Shown here in pieces: positions 15,261-22,873 of a DNA stretch of 36,190 nucleotides; within the stretch, counting starts at the first letter, position 1; the number at the start of each line of letters is the position of its first letter. The DNA is taken from NCBI GenBank assembly GCA_031551255.1, contig JAVBNW010000058.1:1-36190 (forward strand), in the 5' to 3' direction. The notes under the pieces were generated by a model. That model was not told where the DNA came from, made no database searches, and saw only the letters and a program-made list of their open reading frames with translations. Source of the DNA: JAVBNW01 sp031551255. GTDB taxonomy: Bacteria; Bacillota; Clostridia; Christensenellales; UBA1750. The translations under genes were made by a program, and so were the position numbers.

Positions 15261-16514
15261 ATGTTCAACGGCGGAAGGTTTGGCGATATGCGGGATTGGT
15301 TTTTCAAGAAAAGGTTTGGCCTGTTTGTGCACTGGGGGTTGTACGCCATCCCCGCCTGGCAGGAGCAGGTGCTGTGGCGCGGTAGAATGCCTCGCAAGGA
15401 GTACGAGCCGTTGATCCACAAATTCAACCCTACGCGGTTTGACCCCGATGCGTGGATCGACATCATGCAGGATGCGGGCATGGAATACCTATGCTTTACA
15501 ACCAAGCACCACGACGGCTTTTGCATGTGGGACACGAAGCATACCGACTACAACATCATGCATACCCCCTACGGCAAGGATATCCTCGCCATGTTGGCGA
15601 AGGCGTGCGAAAGGCGCGGCATCGTGTTTGGAACGTATTATTCGATTCCGGACTGGCACCACCCCAACTACCCTAACCAGGGCAGGCACCACGAGATGTT
15701 CGGGCCCCGCGCCACGGATGAGCCCGACGTCGTCAAGTATGCGTCCTTCATGGAGAATCAGGCGCGCGAGCTGTGTACGCGCTACGGCAAGCTGGGGCAA
15801 TTCTTCTGGGATGTCAACGTGATCGATTACAATAACACCGCCTTCAACGACGAGCTGCGCGCGCTGCAGCCCTGCATGCTCATCAACAACCGCGGCCCGG
15901 AAAACTGGGATTTTCAAACCCCGGAGCGCGAGGTGCCCAAAGGCATGGAGTTTTCGCGGCTTACCGAGGCGGTGCAGTCTCTGGGGCGCGAAAGCTGGGG
16001 CTTTAGGGCCGACGAGGATTATTACAGCGATAAGCACCTGATGCAGAGCATCGACAAGGTGATGGCAATGGGGGGCAATTACCTGCTCAACGTAGGACCC
16101 AAGGCGGACGGAACGATTGACGAGAGGGACGCCGAGCAACTCCGGCGCATAGGCGCGTGGTACGCGAAGGTGAAAGAGGCGTTTGACGACGCCGTTCCGG
16201 CGACGACGATGATTACGCAAGTGACCGAAACCATGCGCGACGAAGTGCTTTTGACCCGGCGGGGCAACGCGATTTACGTACACGCGTACAAAGACCTTCA
16301 GGCGAACGCGATCATACTTAAGCCGTTTGACATATTGCCCAGGCGCGCGACGCTGCTCAACGACGGGCGATCCGTGGAATGCACCCTGGATATGCCGCCC
16401 TCGCTGCACCGCGACGGTCGAGCCTATTTGCGGCTGCGCAACCTACCCGTTAACCAAATGGCCGGCGAGATTATGGTGGTTAAGCTTGAATTCGACGACG
16501 CGCTTTGCGATTAG
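15261..16514 (+). CDS. GH29 alpha-L-fucosidase
   Basis: About 417 residues. FGLFVHWGLYAIPAWQEQ, YLCFTTKHHDGFCMWDT, GIVFGTYYSIPDWHHPNYP and the late segment MAMGGNYLLNVGPKADG are the standard succession of GH29 (beta/alpha)8 motifs. The likely catalytic nucleophile is Asp184 in FFWDVNV. The enzyme removes L-fucose from glycans by retention. No signal peptide is visible, so it should act in the cytoplasm on imported oligosaccharides. The ATG was chosen for GGGAGGAAA about 8 nt upstream; an in-frame ATG 45 nt earlier lacks a ribosome site. Sugar-acid enzymes follow after 177 nt with their own promoter. Fucose is the best guess for substrate; related sugars are possible. Confidence 0.9.
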   Translation: MFNGGRFGDMRDWFFKKRFGLFVHWGLYAIPAWQEQVLWRGRMPRKEYEPLIHKFNPTRFDPDAWIDIMQDAGMEYLCFTTKHHDGFCMWDTKHTDYNIMHTPYGKDILAMLAKACERRGIVFGTYYSIPDWHHPNYPNQGRHHEMFGPRATDEPDVVKYASFMENQARELCTRYGKLGQFFWDVNVIDYNNTAFNDELRALQPCMLINNRGPENWDFQTPEREVPKGMEFSRLTEAVQSLGRESWGFRADEDYYSDKHLMQSIDKVMAMGGNYLLNVGPKADGTIDERDAEQLRRIGAWYAKVKEAFDDAVPATTMITQVTETMRDEVLLTRRGNAIYVHAYKDLQANAIILKPFDILPRRATLLNDGRSVECTLDMPPSLHRDGRAYLRLRNLPVNQMAGEIMVVKLEFDDALCD

Positions 16515-16609
16515 CCTTCAATACCTCTGGTCCGACACGAACGATTCGAATGAAAAGTGTAAAAAAACTAGTATTTGCGCAAGGTACCACGCACATTTGG
16601 GGATTTACA

Positions 16610-16638
16610 TTGATGAACTATGGGTGGGGTGGTATACT
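16610..16638 (+). promoter_or_regulatory. Promoter of the SDR-dehydratase operon
   Basis: -35 TTGATG (16610-16615), 17-nt spacer, -10 TATACT (16633-16638), about 54 nt before the SDR start. Confidence 0.75.
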
Positions 16639-16691
16639 GCTTTTAGTTGTCCATATGCCACATACAAAGGAGATAGGGAGAGGAGGATCCT

Positions 16692-17540
16692 ATGGAATTT
16701 GAGAAAAAGGCCCTTGTAACCGGCGGATCGTCGGGCATTGGCCAAGGAATCGCCATTGTGCTGGCCGAGCAAGGCTACGATGTGGCGATCACCTACAGCC
16801 AGCGCCCCGAGGGCGCGCAGATGACCTGCGAAGAAATTCGCAAGCTTGGCCGCAAGGCGTTTATGTATCAACAGGAGATGTCCGAGCCGGATGCTGCGGA
16901 TAAAGTCGTCGCAGCCGCGGTGAAGGATCTTGGGTATCTGACGCTGATGGTCAACAACGCCGGCCGCACCATTCACCACAGCGTGCTGACGATCACCGCC
17001 GAGCAGATGCAGTACCTGTACGGCCTGAACTTCCGCTCGTATATCTTAGGCGCGGGCGCGGCGGCCAGGAACATGGTGAAAAACGGCATCAAGGGCTCGA
17101 TCATCTTCATCACCTCCACAAGGGGCGAGAGGGCCTATGCCGAAGACCTGCTCTACGGCGGCCTGAAGGCGGGCATCAACCGCGCTTGCCAATCCATGGC
17201 CCTGGATCTTGCGCCCTATGGCATCCGCGTCAACTGCGTGGCCCCCGGCGCGACCATCACCAAGCCGGAAAGGCCGATTACCGGCCATCCGCTGGCCGAT
17301 TCAATTCCGCTGGGCCGCATGGGCACGCCGCGCGATGACGGCGAGCTGGTGGCCTTTTTGGCGTCCGACAAGGCGAGCTACATCACAGGCGTCACCATCC
17401 GCGTGGACGGCGGCCTAGTGCTGCCCGGCATGATCGAATACACCAAGCACGAGGGCCTCGTGCACGGCCAGACCAACCCCGATTGGTTCGAGCGCGTTAA
17501 GGCGGAACTTATACAATTTGAGGAGGAACATCCGGAATGA
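16692..17540 (+). CDS. SDR-family oxidoreductase
   Basis: 282 residues, classical short-chain dehydrogenase/reductase. The cofactor motif is TGGSSGIGQG, NNAG follows at about residue 94, and the catalytic triad is Ser142, Tyr155 and Lys159 (YGGLK). The C-terminal tail is longer than in minimal SDRs. It is coupled by an ATGA overlap to a ManD-like dehydratase, so it probably oxidises a sugar or sugar acid with NAD(P), for example an L-fucose or 2-keto-3-deoxy acid step. That substrate is inferred from the neighbouring fucosidase only. The ATG follows GGAGG by about 6 nt. Confidence 0.92.
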   Translation: MEFEKKALVTGGSSGIGQGIAIVLAEQGYDVAITYSQRPEGAQMTCEEIRKLGRKAFMYQQEMSEPDAADKVVAAAVKDLGYLTLMVNNAGRTIHHSVLTITAEQMQYLYGLNFRSYILGAGAAARNMVKNGIKGSIIFITSTRGERAYAEDLLYGGLKAGINRACQSMALDLAPYGIRVNCVAPGATITKPERPITGHPLADSIPLGRMGTPRDDGELVAFLASDKASYITGVTIRVDGGLVLPGMIEYTKHEGLVHGQTNPDWFERVKAELIQFEEEHPE

Positions 17541-18745
17541 GCGTAAAGATTACCGCGGTCAAGGCCATCGCAACCGCACCGCAGCGCGGCTGCAACCTCG
17601 TCGTCGTCAAGATCGAAACGAACCAGCCCGGCTTGTACGGCTTGGGCTGCGCGACGTTCACCCAGCGCTGGACGCCCGTCGTCACCGCGATCGAGGATTA
17701 CATGGAGCAGTTGCTCATCGGCCGCGACCCGACCATGGTGGAGGACAACTGGAACGTGATGATGAACTCCTCCTACTGGCGCAACGGGCCGGTGCTCAAC
17801 AACGCGATCTCCGGCTGCGACATGGCCATGTGGGATATCCTTGGCAAGGAAGCGAACATGCCGGTCTACAAGCTGTGGGGCGGCAAGGTGCGTACCGCGG
17901 CGCCGGTGTACCGCCACGCCGACGGCGAGACGGTGGAGCAGGTTGCCGAAAACGTGCAGAAGTTCCTGGATCAGGGCTATCAGTACATCCGCTGCCAGAT
18001 GGGCGGATACGGCGGCAAGCTGCATTACCTCAACACGCCGGAAGGCTCTCCTGACGGCAACTACTTCGACGCGCTTGCGTACATGCGCTCCGTACCCAAG
18101 ATTTTCGAGCACGTGCGCAAGGTGATCGGCGAGGATGTCGAGCTTCTGCACGACGTGCACGAGCGCCTCACCCCGATCGACGCGGTGCGCCTGGCCAAGT
18201 GGCTCGAGCCCTACCGCCTGTTCTTCCTGGAGGACGCGCTTTCCCCCGAGCAGGGCTATTGGTTTGAAAAGATGCGCGACGCGGCGGCAATTCCGATCGC
18301 GATGGGTGAATTATACAACAACCCGCTCGAGTACCTGCCGATGATCCAAAACCGCTGGATCGACTTCGTCCGCTGCCACATCAGCCAAATCGGCGGCGCT
18401 ACCCCCGCGCGCAAGCTGGCCGCGGTGTGCGAGCCGTTTGGCGTACGTACCGCGTGGCACGGCCCGGGCGACGTATCCCCGATTGGCCATGTAGCGAACC
18501 TGCACCTTGATCTTACCACGCCCAACTTCGGCATCCAGGAGTGGTGCGGTTTCGAGCAGAACCCGAACATCCAGGAGGTGTTTACCGGCCTTCCGTGGAT
18601 CAAGGACGGCCACGCCTTTGTCAACGACAAGCCCGGCTGGGGCATGGATATGGATTTTGAAAAGGCCAAGAAGTTCCCCTGCACCACCGAGCAGGGCCGC
18701 TGGCTGCTCGCGAGGCTGCCCGACGGCACGTCGGTCAAGGCGTAA
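17537..18745 (+). CDS. Enolase-superfamily sugar-acid dehydratase (ManD/RspA-like)
   Basis: 402 residues, N-terminal capping domain and C-terminal (beta/alpha)7-beta barrel of the mandelate racemase/muconate lactonising group. Metal ligands appear as Asp206 (HDVH), Glu232 (LEDALSPEQ) and Glu258 (GELYNNP). His208 and His308 (WHGPGDVSP) match the two ManD catalytic histidines. The family dehydrates mannonate, gluconate or related acids to 2-keto-3-deoxy acids, and some members are nearly inactive. Beside a fucosidase and an SDR, an L-fuconate-type or uronate-derived acid is possible. The substrate cannot be fixed from sequence. Confidence 0.9.
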   Translation: MSVKITAVKAIATAPQRGCNLVVVKIETNQPGLYGLGCATFTQRWTPVVTAIEDYMEQLLIGRDPTMVEDNWNVMMNSSYWRNGPVLNNAISGCDMAMWDILGKEANMPVYKLWGGKVRTAAPVYRHADGETVEQVAENVQKFLDQGYQYIRCQMGGYGGKLHYLNTPEGSPDGNYFDALAYMRSVPKIFEHVRKVIGEDVELLHDVHERLTPIDAVRLAKWLEPYRLFFLEDALSPEQGYWFEKMRDAAAIPIAMGELYNNPLEYLPMIQNRWIDFVRCHISQIGGATPARKLAAVCEPFGVRTAWHGPGDVSPIGHVANLHLDLTTPNFGIQEWCGFEQNPNIQEVFTGLPWIKDGHAFVNDKPGWGMDMDFEKAKKFPCTTEQGRWLLARLPDGTSVKA

Positions 18746-18832
18746 TTCTGAAAACGGCATGGGGCGTTCGAGAAATCGGGCGCTCCTTGCACGTAACTTC
18801 GGTTGTCTTTTGGAAAATTCGCCCCGATTGAC

Positions 18833-18861
18833 TTGACAAGCGTCTCTCTTGACGGTATGAT
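18833..18861 (+). promoter_or_regulatory. Promoter of rplJ-rplL
   Basis: Perfect -35 TTGACA (18833-18838), 17-nt spacer, -10 TATGAT (18856-18861). Confidence 0.92.
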
Positions 18862-18867
18862 ATCTCG

Positions 18868-19010
18868 CGTATCCTATATGCGCCTAAGACAGCGGGTATC
18901 CGAAAGGATGTAAGGCTTGCACGCCCGCCGAGGACATGGGGAAGCGACGAGCATGCTCTGTTATGCACATTCGCCCTCGTGCCTGTTGGCGCGAGGGCTT
19001 TATCTTTTTT
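18868..19010 (+). promoter_or_regulatory. L10-type ribosomal leader with terminator
   Basis: The untranslated leader between promoter and rplJ contains an internal stem region with AGCGGGTATCCGAAAGGAT and TGTAAGGCTTGCA, then an 11-bp hairpin GCCCTCGTGCC/GGCGCGAGGGC (18973-18983 with 18988-18998) followed by TTTATCTTTTTT. This is the arrangement of the L10 leader, where the L10-(L7/L12) complex binds its own mRNA to repress the operon. Assignment rests on position and structure, without a covariance search. Confidence 0.82.
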
Positions 19011-19031
19011 CAAAGCGAGGTGAAACAACGC

Positions 19032-19562
19032 ATGAACAAAAATCAGGAAGCCAAGGTGGCCATCGTAGACGGCATCAAGGCGCAGTTTACAGCGGCGCAA
19101 TCCGTCGTGTTGATCGACTACCGCGGGCTGACGGTGGAAGAAGATACCGAGTTCCGCAAGCAGTTCCGCGCCGCGGGGGTAGAGTACAAGGTGCTGAAAA
19201 ACACCATGATCACCCGCGCCGTGGAAGGCCTCAGCTTGGACGGCATCGAGGCACACCTCAAGGGCCCTACGGCCGTGGCTTTCGGCATGACCGACGCGGT
19301 CGCGCCCGCCAAGATCGTCACCGAGTACATCAAGAAAACCAAGAAGATGACGGTCAAGTGCGGCGTGGTCGACGGCAAGCTCATCAACGAGGCGGGCGTA
19401 CAGGCCCTGGCCGATCTGCCGCCGCGCGAGGTGCTTCTTGCCAAGATGCTCGGCAGCATGAACGCGCCAATCACCGGCCTGGTCACCGTACTTGGGGCGA
19501 CGGTTCGCTCGCTGCTCTACGCGATCAACGCGGTGAAGGAGCAAAAGGAAAACGCGGCATAA
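19032..19562 (+). CDS. rplJ: 50S ribosomal protein L10
   Basis: About 176 residues. N-terminal KVAIVDGIKAQFTAAQSVVLIDYRGLTVEE and FRAAGVEYKVLKNTM are the conserved rRNA-binding core; the C-terminal helix that carries L7/L12 dimers ends INAVKEQKENA. The ATG follows GAGGTGA by about 8 nt; in-frame codons upstream overlap the leader terminator and are rejected. It binds its own leader in known systems. Transcribed with rplL after 48 nt. Confidence 0.97.
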   Translation: MNKNQEAKVAIVDGIKAQFTAAQSVVLIDYRGLTVEEDTEFRKQFRAAGVEYKVLKNTMITRAVEGLSLDGIEAHLKGPTAVAFGMTDAVAPAKIVTEYIKKTKKMTVKCGVVDGKLINEAGVQALADLPPREVLLAKMLGSMNAPITGLVTVLGATVRSLLYAINAVKEQKENAA

Positions 19563-19610
19563 CCGCCGCCTACAACACGCACACAACGAAAGTAAATGGA
19601 GGGAATACCT

Positions 19611-19991
19611 ATGACTCAGGCTGAAATGATTACCGCGATCGAGACCATGACCGTTCTCGAGCTCGCCGAGCTCGTCAAGGCCCTTGAAGAGAAGTTCGGC
19701 GTGTCCGCCGCCGCCCCCGTCGCCGCCGCCGCGGCTCCCGCCGCCGGCGCTGCCGCTGCCGCCCCCGCCGAAGAGAAGACCGAGTTTGACGTCGTGCTGA
19801 CCAACGCCGGCGCCGAGAAGATCAAGGTCATCAAAGTCGTGCGCGAAGTCATCTCCGGCCTTGGCCTCAAGGAAGCCAAGGATCTGGTGGACGGCGCCCC
19901 CAAGACCATCAAGGAAGGCGTCAACAAGGAAGAGGCCGAGAAGATCAAGGCCCAGTTCACCGAAGTGGGCGCGACGATCGAGATCAAGTAA
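19611..19991 (+). CDS. rplL: 50S ribosomal protein L7/L12
   Basis: About 126 residues. The N-terminal dimerisation domain (EMITAIETMTVLELAELVKA) and an Ala/Pro hinge (about 38-58) lead to the C-terminal factor-binding domain, which contains IKVIKVVREVISGLGLKEAK. It forms the stalk that recruits translation GTPases. The ATG has GGAGGG 7 nt upstream. A strong terminator follows, so rpoB is not co-transcribed here. Confidence 0.98.
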   Translation: MTQAEMITAIETMTVLELAELVKALEEKFGVSAAAPVAAAAAPAAGAAAAAPAEEKTEFDVVLTNAGAEKIKVIKVVREVISGLGLKEAKDLVDGAPKTIKEGVNKEEAEKIKAQFTEVGATIEIK

Positions 19992-20001
19992 GATCAATAG
20001 T

Positions 20002-20039
20002 AAAAAAAGTCCCGGAGGCGTTTGCCTTCGGGACTTTTG
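20002..20039 (+). terminator. Terminator between rplL and the convergent small gene
   Basis: GTCCCGGAGGC (20009-20019) pairs with GCCTTCGGGAC (20024-20034), followed by TTTT; a run of A precedes the stem, so it can serve the convergent gene on the minus strand too. Confidence 0.93.
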
Positions 20040-20044
20040 CGTTT

Positions 20045-20233
20045 TCATTCGGTCTTTATATTGTCCACCCATCTGCGTTCTGTTTCTTGTAACTGTCGCG
20101 CTTTTCCACCGCTCAGAGAAATGAGAATGCACTCCTCGCACATGCCCAGCGAATTGATCGCGATGCTTCGCAGGACGCATCCATCGTTCTTGTTATAGAT
20201 GCAATAGGCCAGCTCACACTTCATTCCCATCAT
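20045..20233 (-). CDS. Small cysteine-rich protein
   Basis: Up to 62 residues. Five cysteines lie in the order C-x4-C-x7-C, then a C-x2-C pair (MCEEC) after about 13 residues, followed by a charged tail. This resembles small clostridial proteins that start with KCE, continue with CxYxKxxxC and end with GxCxxC, likely metal-binding, function unknown. Three in-frame ATG codons (20231, 20228 and 20222 as their low coordinates) compete; none has a clear ribosome site. The gene converges on rplL with a shared terminator. Confidence 0.6.
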   Translation of the reverse strand: MMGMKCELAYCIYNKNDGCVLRSIAINSLGMCEECILISLSGGKARQLQETERRWVDNIKTE

Positions 20234-20250
20234 CTTCGAAACAATTGGCT

Positions 20251-20346
20251 CACCATATATTCACCAATATACCGCTATTTTGGTTTTGGTGCAATATCGG
20301 CACTAAAATAAGGAAAAAACAACGTCAAAGAGGTGAATATATAGTG
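20251..20346. promoter_or_regulatory. Inverted repeat pair, candidate operator of the RHH gene
   Basis: CACCATATATTCACC (20251-20265) and GGTGAATATATAGTG (20332-20346) are complementary at 14 of 15 positions. They flank the region that must hold the promoters of the divergent small genes, and the right copy covers the ribosome site and start codon of the RHH gene. Autoregulation is an inference. Confidence 0.5.
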
Positions 20347-20526
20347 GATAAAATATTGAGGTATACCTTGAGGGTGGATCGCGAACTGTTTGGCAAGTTC
20401 CGCTACATTGCCGAATACGAAGGCCGTTCGGCCAATAAGGAAATTGAACAATACATGAAGCGGTGCGTTCATGAATTCGAGCAGGCCCACGGCGAGATCA
20501 AGGTGCCCGATAAGGCAGAAGAATAG
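20344..20526 (+). CDS. Arc-like ribbon-helix-helix DNA-binding protein
   Basis: About 60 residues. RYTLRVDRELFGKFRYIAEYEGRSANKEIEQYMKRCV (in shorter pieces) is the Arc/MetJ pattern: an N-terminal beta strand that enters the major groove, then helix A and helix B. Such proteins bind DNA as dimers of dimers and often control their own small operon. The GTG start lies 7 nt after GAGGTGA; codons further upstream in the frame have no ribosome site. No toxin partner is evident; two XRE regulators follow. Confidence 0.85.
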   Translation: MDKILRYTLRVDRELFGKFRYIAEYEGRSANKEIEQYMKRCVHEFEQAHGEIKVPDKAEE

Positions 20527-20533
20527 TCGTACG

Positions 20534-20551
20534 CCTCAGAATGTGCTGAGG
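20534..20551. repeat. Short palindrome before the first XRE reading frame
   Basis: CCTCAG and CTGAGG are separated by six bases. The right arm is the only Shine-Dalgarno-like sequence for the ATG at 20552, so a hairpin here could mask translation, or the site could be an operator. Confidence 0.35.
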
Positions 20552-20808
20552 ATGATAAAAAATGAAAATATATCGGCGCGACGGCCGCAAAAATGTGTTG
20601 GCAATAACGTCCGCCTGCTCGGAATCAATGCCGGCATCACGCAAAAAAATTGGCCGCTAAGGTACAACTGCTGGGCTACGAGTTTGACAGGCTGACCGTG
20701 CTTAGGATTGAATCGGGCGACAGGTTTGTCGCCGATTGCGAAGTGAAGGCACTGGCGGAGGCGCTGGATGCAAAAATACGCCTATTGTACGGCGAGGACG
20801 AGCAATGA
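20552..20808 (+). pseudogene. XRE-family HTH regulator interrupted by a frameshift in an A7 tract
   Basis: The first frame gives NNVRLLGINAGITQK, the start of a helix-turn-helix domain. After the run of seven A at about 20642-20649 the sense continues in the -1 frame as KLAAKVQLLGYEFDRLTVLRIESGDRF to LLYGEDEQ, ending at 20806-20808. Joined, it is a complete small XRE protein of about 85 residues. The shift site reads A AAA AAT in the starting frame, a heptamer on which -1 ribosomal slippage is conceivable; a simple one-base indel in a homopolymer is more likely. Its stop overlaps the start of a second XRE gene. Confidence 0.8.
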
Positions 20809-21068
20809 AGCAGTATCTCATCGATGATCTAAACATATCCGGAAACATCGTGAAGCTGCGCAAGGCGGCGGGGATAACGCAAAAACACGTTTCGATTCAG
20901 CTGGAAACGATGGGGCTCAATATTTCACGTTCCCGCTTTTCTATGATTGAATTGGGAAAACTCAACATTCCCGTGAGCATTCTTGTGGCGCTAAAAATAC
21001 TTTTTAGATGTGATTACTCCAGCTTCTTTGACGGCTTGGAGAGCAAACTAAGTGAAATGGCAGAGTGA
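20805..21068 (+). CDS. XRE-family HTH transcriptional regulator
   Basis: About 87 residues. ISGNIVKLRKAAGITQKHVSIQLETMGLNISRSRFSMIELGK (read in pieces) is a complete Cro/C1-type helix-turn-helix, followed by a short helical tail (VALKILFRCDYSSFF). The ATG overlaps the stop of the preceding, related frame, implying translational coupling between tandem paralogues. The two share the order VKLRKAAGITQK / VRLLGINAGITQK. Target genes are unknown. The local composition is AT-richer than the ribosomal genes to the left. Confidence 0.88.
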   Translation: MKQYLIDDLNISGNIVKLRKAAGITQKHVSIQLETMGLNISRSRFSMIELGKLNIPVSILVALKILFRCDYSSFFDGLESKLSEMAE

Positions 21069-21100
21069 AATAAGGTTTGCTATGAAGTGGATGCGGGACG

Positions 21101-21631
21101 CTACATAAACAGCTTCAGCAGCCCCTCGCAAAACGCGGCGACGAACTCCGGCTTCATCCACTCGCTGTTGATCATCTCGCCGTGCACCCGCCACGCGAGG
21201 TCGAAATCGTTCTGCCCGATAACGCCCTTTGCCAGCGCGTCGCTCAGCTCGTCTTCATCCAGCGTTTCCACGGTTCCGTCGGGGAGCACCACGATATCCA
21301 GATACAAATCGTCGGCGCAGGGCGCGCCATGCTCGTTAACGAAGTTTCGCCGGGTGACGTCGTAATACCACTCGATTGTAGAGCCGGTCGCGTCGTAGAA
21401 CGCCGTCAGGCGCCAGTTCTCGCCGTCGGGAATGTAGTTAAGCCACTGGTAATCCTTATCGATGAGGCACAGGTCCTTCCCGCCGGCTTCGACCACGAGC
21501 TTTGCGTCGCCGTCGAGAAAACCAAGCAAAGACGCATGCCCCGGATAGCGCCCGAGGACGCGCTTTCTTATGGAAGTGTGGTTGACATTCCGTCTTTTGA
21601 CGTAAGCGCCGTCGATGTCCCTGATTTGCAT
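21101..21631 (-). CDS. DUF402 domain protein (nucleoside tri/diphosphatase-like)
   Basis: 176 residues of the DUF402/FAU-1-like family. IDKDYQWLNYIPDGENWRLTAFYD and EWYYDVTRRNFVNEHGAPCADDLYLDIVVLPDG are the conserved core, with acidic residues that hold divalent metal. Characterised Gram-positive relatives hydrolyse nucleoside di- and triphosphates; others bind RNA. The ATG follows GGAGG closely. The gene is divergent from the membrane protein gene at 21700 and probably transcribed alone. Biochemical role here is inferred from family. Confidence 0.85.
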   Translation of the reverse strand: MQIRDIDGAYVKRRNVNHTSIRKRVLGRYPGHASLLGFLDGDAKLVVEAGGKDLCLIDKDYQWLNYIPDGENWRLTAFYDATGSTIEWYYDVTRRNFVNEHGAPCADDLYLDIVVLPDGTVETLDEDELSDALAKGVIGQNDFDLAWRVHGEMINSEWMKPEFVAAFCEGLLKLFM

Positions 21632-21699
21632 TCTTCGTTCCTCCGTTGCGCCCGTCCTGGCAATGTGGTAAGCTTGCCGAAAAATAGGGGGGGATTGCC

Positions 21700-22338
21700 G
21701 TGGCTTTCGCCAAATATCGGAATAAGATCGAGTCTGCGCGCATCATTGCGCCGGTTTCTTCAAGGCTTTATACATATGTGATGCTTTCGCTGTACGGCGC
21801 GGCAATCCTTGCATGCTTCATCTGTAATCTTGCGGTGAGTCGCGAGCTTTCGTGGTTTTACGTCGTGCTTGCGGCCGTGGCGCTTGCGTTTTGTATTACA
21901 AACCTGCCGCTGTTGCTGAAGCGGTATAAGCTGGTTCTTTCCGCGCTTGCGGCCACAGGCATGGTATACGTTTTGCTGTTTGCGTGCTGCGCATTCGTCA
22001 AGGGGGATTGGCTGCTGCCGTTCGCCTATCCTCTGGCGACCTACGCGTTGCTGTTTGCGTGGGCAATTTTGCTGATCGTCCGCTACGCGCGGCTGAACCC
22101 GTGGCTGAAGGCGGCGGCGGCTCTTGCGCTGCTCGCCGCGCCGACGGTTACGCTGGATCCGCTCATCAACTACCTGCTCGACGGCGCGGCGGGGGATTTG
22201 TGGCGCTATGTCGTCTATGACGGCGGCGACATCGGCGATTGGATCGGGAACGCCATCTCCGGCGCGGCCCTGCTCGTCGCGGCCGCAATCTGTGCACGGA
22301 GGGGGATTGCGAAGGCCGCGCGGTTGCGCGCGAAATGA
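21700..22338 (+). CDS. Polytopic membrane protein of unknown function
   Basis: About 212 residues with some six hydrophobic segments (about 26-45, 50-68, 78-99, 106-128, 132-150 and 185-205). A charged cytoplasmic N terminus (KYRNKIESAR) precedes the first segment, and a basic tail (RRGIAKAARLRAK) ends the protein. I recognise no catalytic motif. The GTG start is supported by GGGGGGGA about 6 nt upstream. It shares a short 68-nt divergent region with the DUF402 gene. Confidence 0.75.
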   Translation: MAFAKYRNKIESARIIAPVSSRLYTYVMLSLYGAAILACFICNLAVSRELSWFYVVLAAVALAFCITNLPLLLKRYKLVLSALAATGMVYVLLFACCAFVKGDWLLPFAYPLATYALLFAWAILLIVRYARLNPWLKAAAALALLAAPTVTLDPLINYLLDGAAGDLWRYVVYDGGDIGDWIGNAISGAALLVAAAICARRGIAKAARLRAK

Positions 22339-22355
22339 TCCGGCGCGTCCTGCGG

Positions 22356-22859
22356 TCAACCCAGCTCAATCCAATAATACAGCCTGCCACCCTCGCGCTT
22401 TTCCAAGGCTCCGCCGCTCTTTTCGGCGACCTTGGCGGACGCTGGATTGTCCTCGCGCACTGTAATAAGAATCTTTTCGATGCCCATCGCTCTCGCTTTT
22501 TGAAGCATCAATTCCAACAATGCGGTCGCATGGCCGTTGCCGCGCGCGGAGGCGCGCACGCCGTAGCCGATGTGCCCTCCCTCGATCAGCAGCCTGTCCG
22601 TCAGGCGGTGGCGAAGCTTGCCGATCGCTACCGGAGCGCCGTTCGCATACAGCCAATAGGTGGTTTGGGGCACCTTCCAGCTTTGGTCGAGCACTCCGCG
22701 GGATTCGTCATCCCGCCGGACGAGCCACGCGCGGTATTCGTCGTAGGACATTGTGTTGACCGGGTTCGCAAAGCCGTTTTCGTTCTCGCCGATCTCCTTG
22801 AGCATATCGAATACATCGCGGCCATCTTCGGGCGTAAGTTTTTTAAGCTCGTATGTCAT
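22356..22859 (-). CDS. GNAT family N-acetyltransferase
   Basis: 167 residues with the GNAT fold: a beta-strand GHIGYGVRASARGNGHATALLELML carrying the acetyl-CoA pyrophosphate loop RGNGHA, then ILITVREDNPASAKVAEKSGG, the typical C-terminal helix and turn. The acceptor is unknown. It starts 14 nt after the galT stop with AGGAGG, so it is likely co-transcribed with galT. Its product need not be linked to galactose. Confidence 0.92.
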   Translation of the reverse strand: MTYELKKLTPEDGRDVFDMLKEIGENENGFANPVNTMSYDEYRAWLVRRDDESRGVLDQSWKVPQTTYWLYANGAPVAIGKLRHRLTDRLLIEGGHIGYGVRASARGNGHATALLELMLQKARAMGIEKILITVREDNPASAKVAEKSGGALEKREGGRLYYWIELG

Positions 22860-22873
22860 GCTGCCCTCCTACA

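Noticed and set aside
18735..20180. 481-codon minus-strand frame over rplJ-rplL
   Set aside because: Antisense to two ribosomal genes and to the terminator; glycine-rich nonsense composition.
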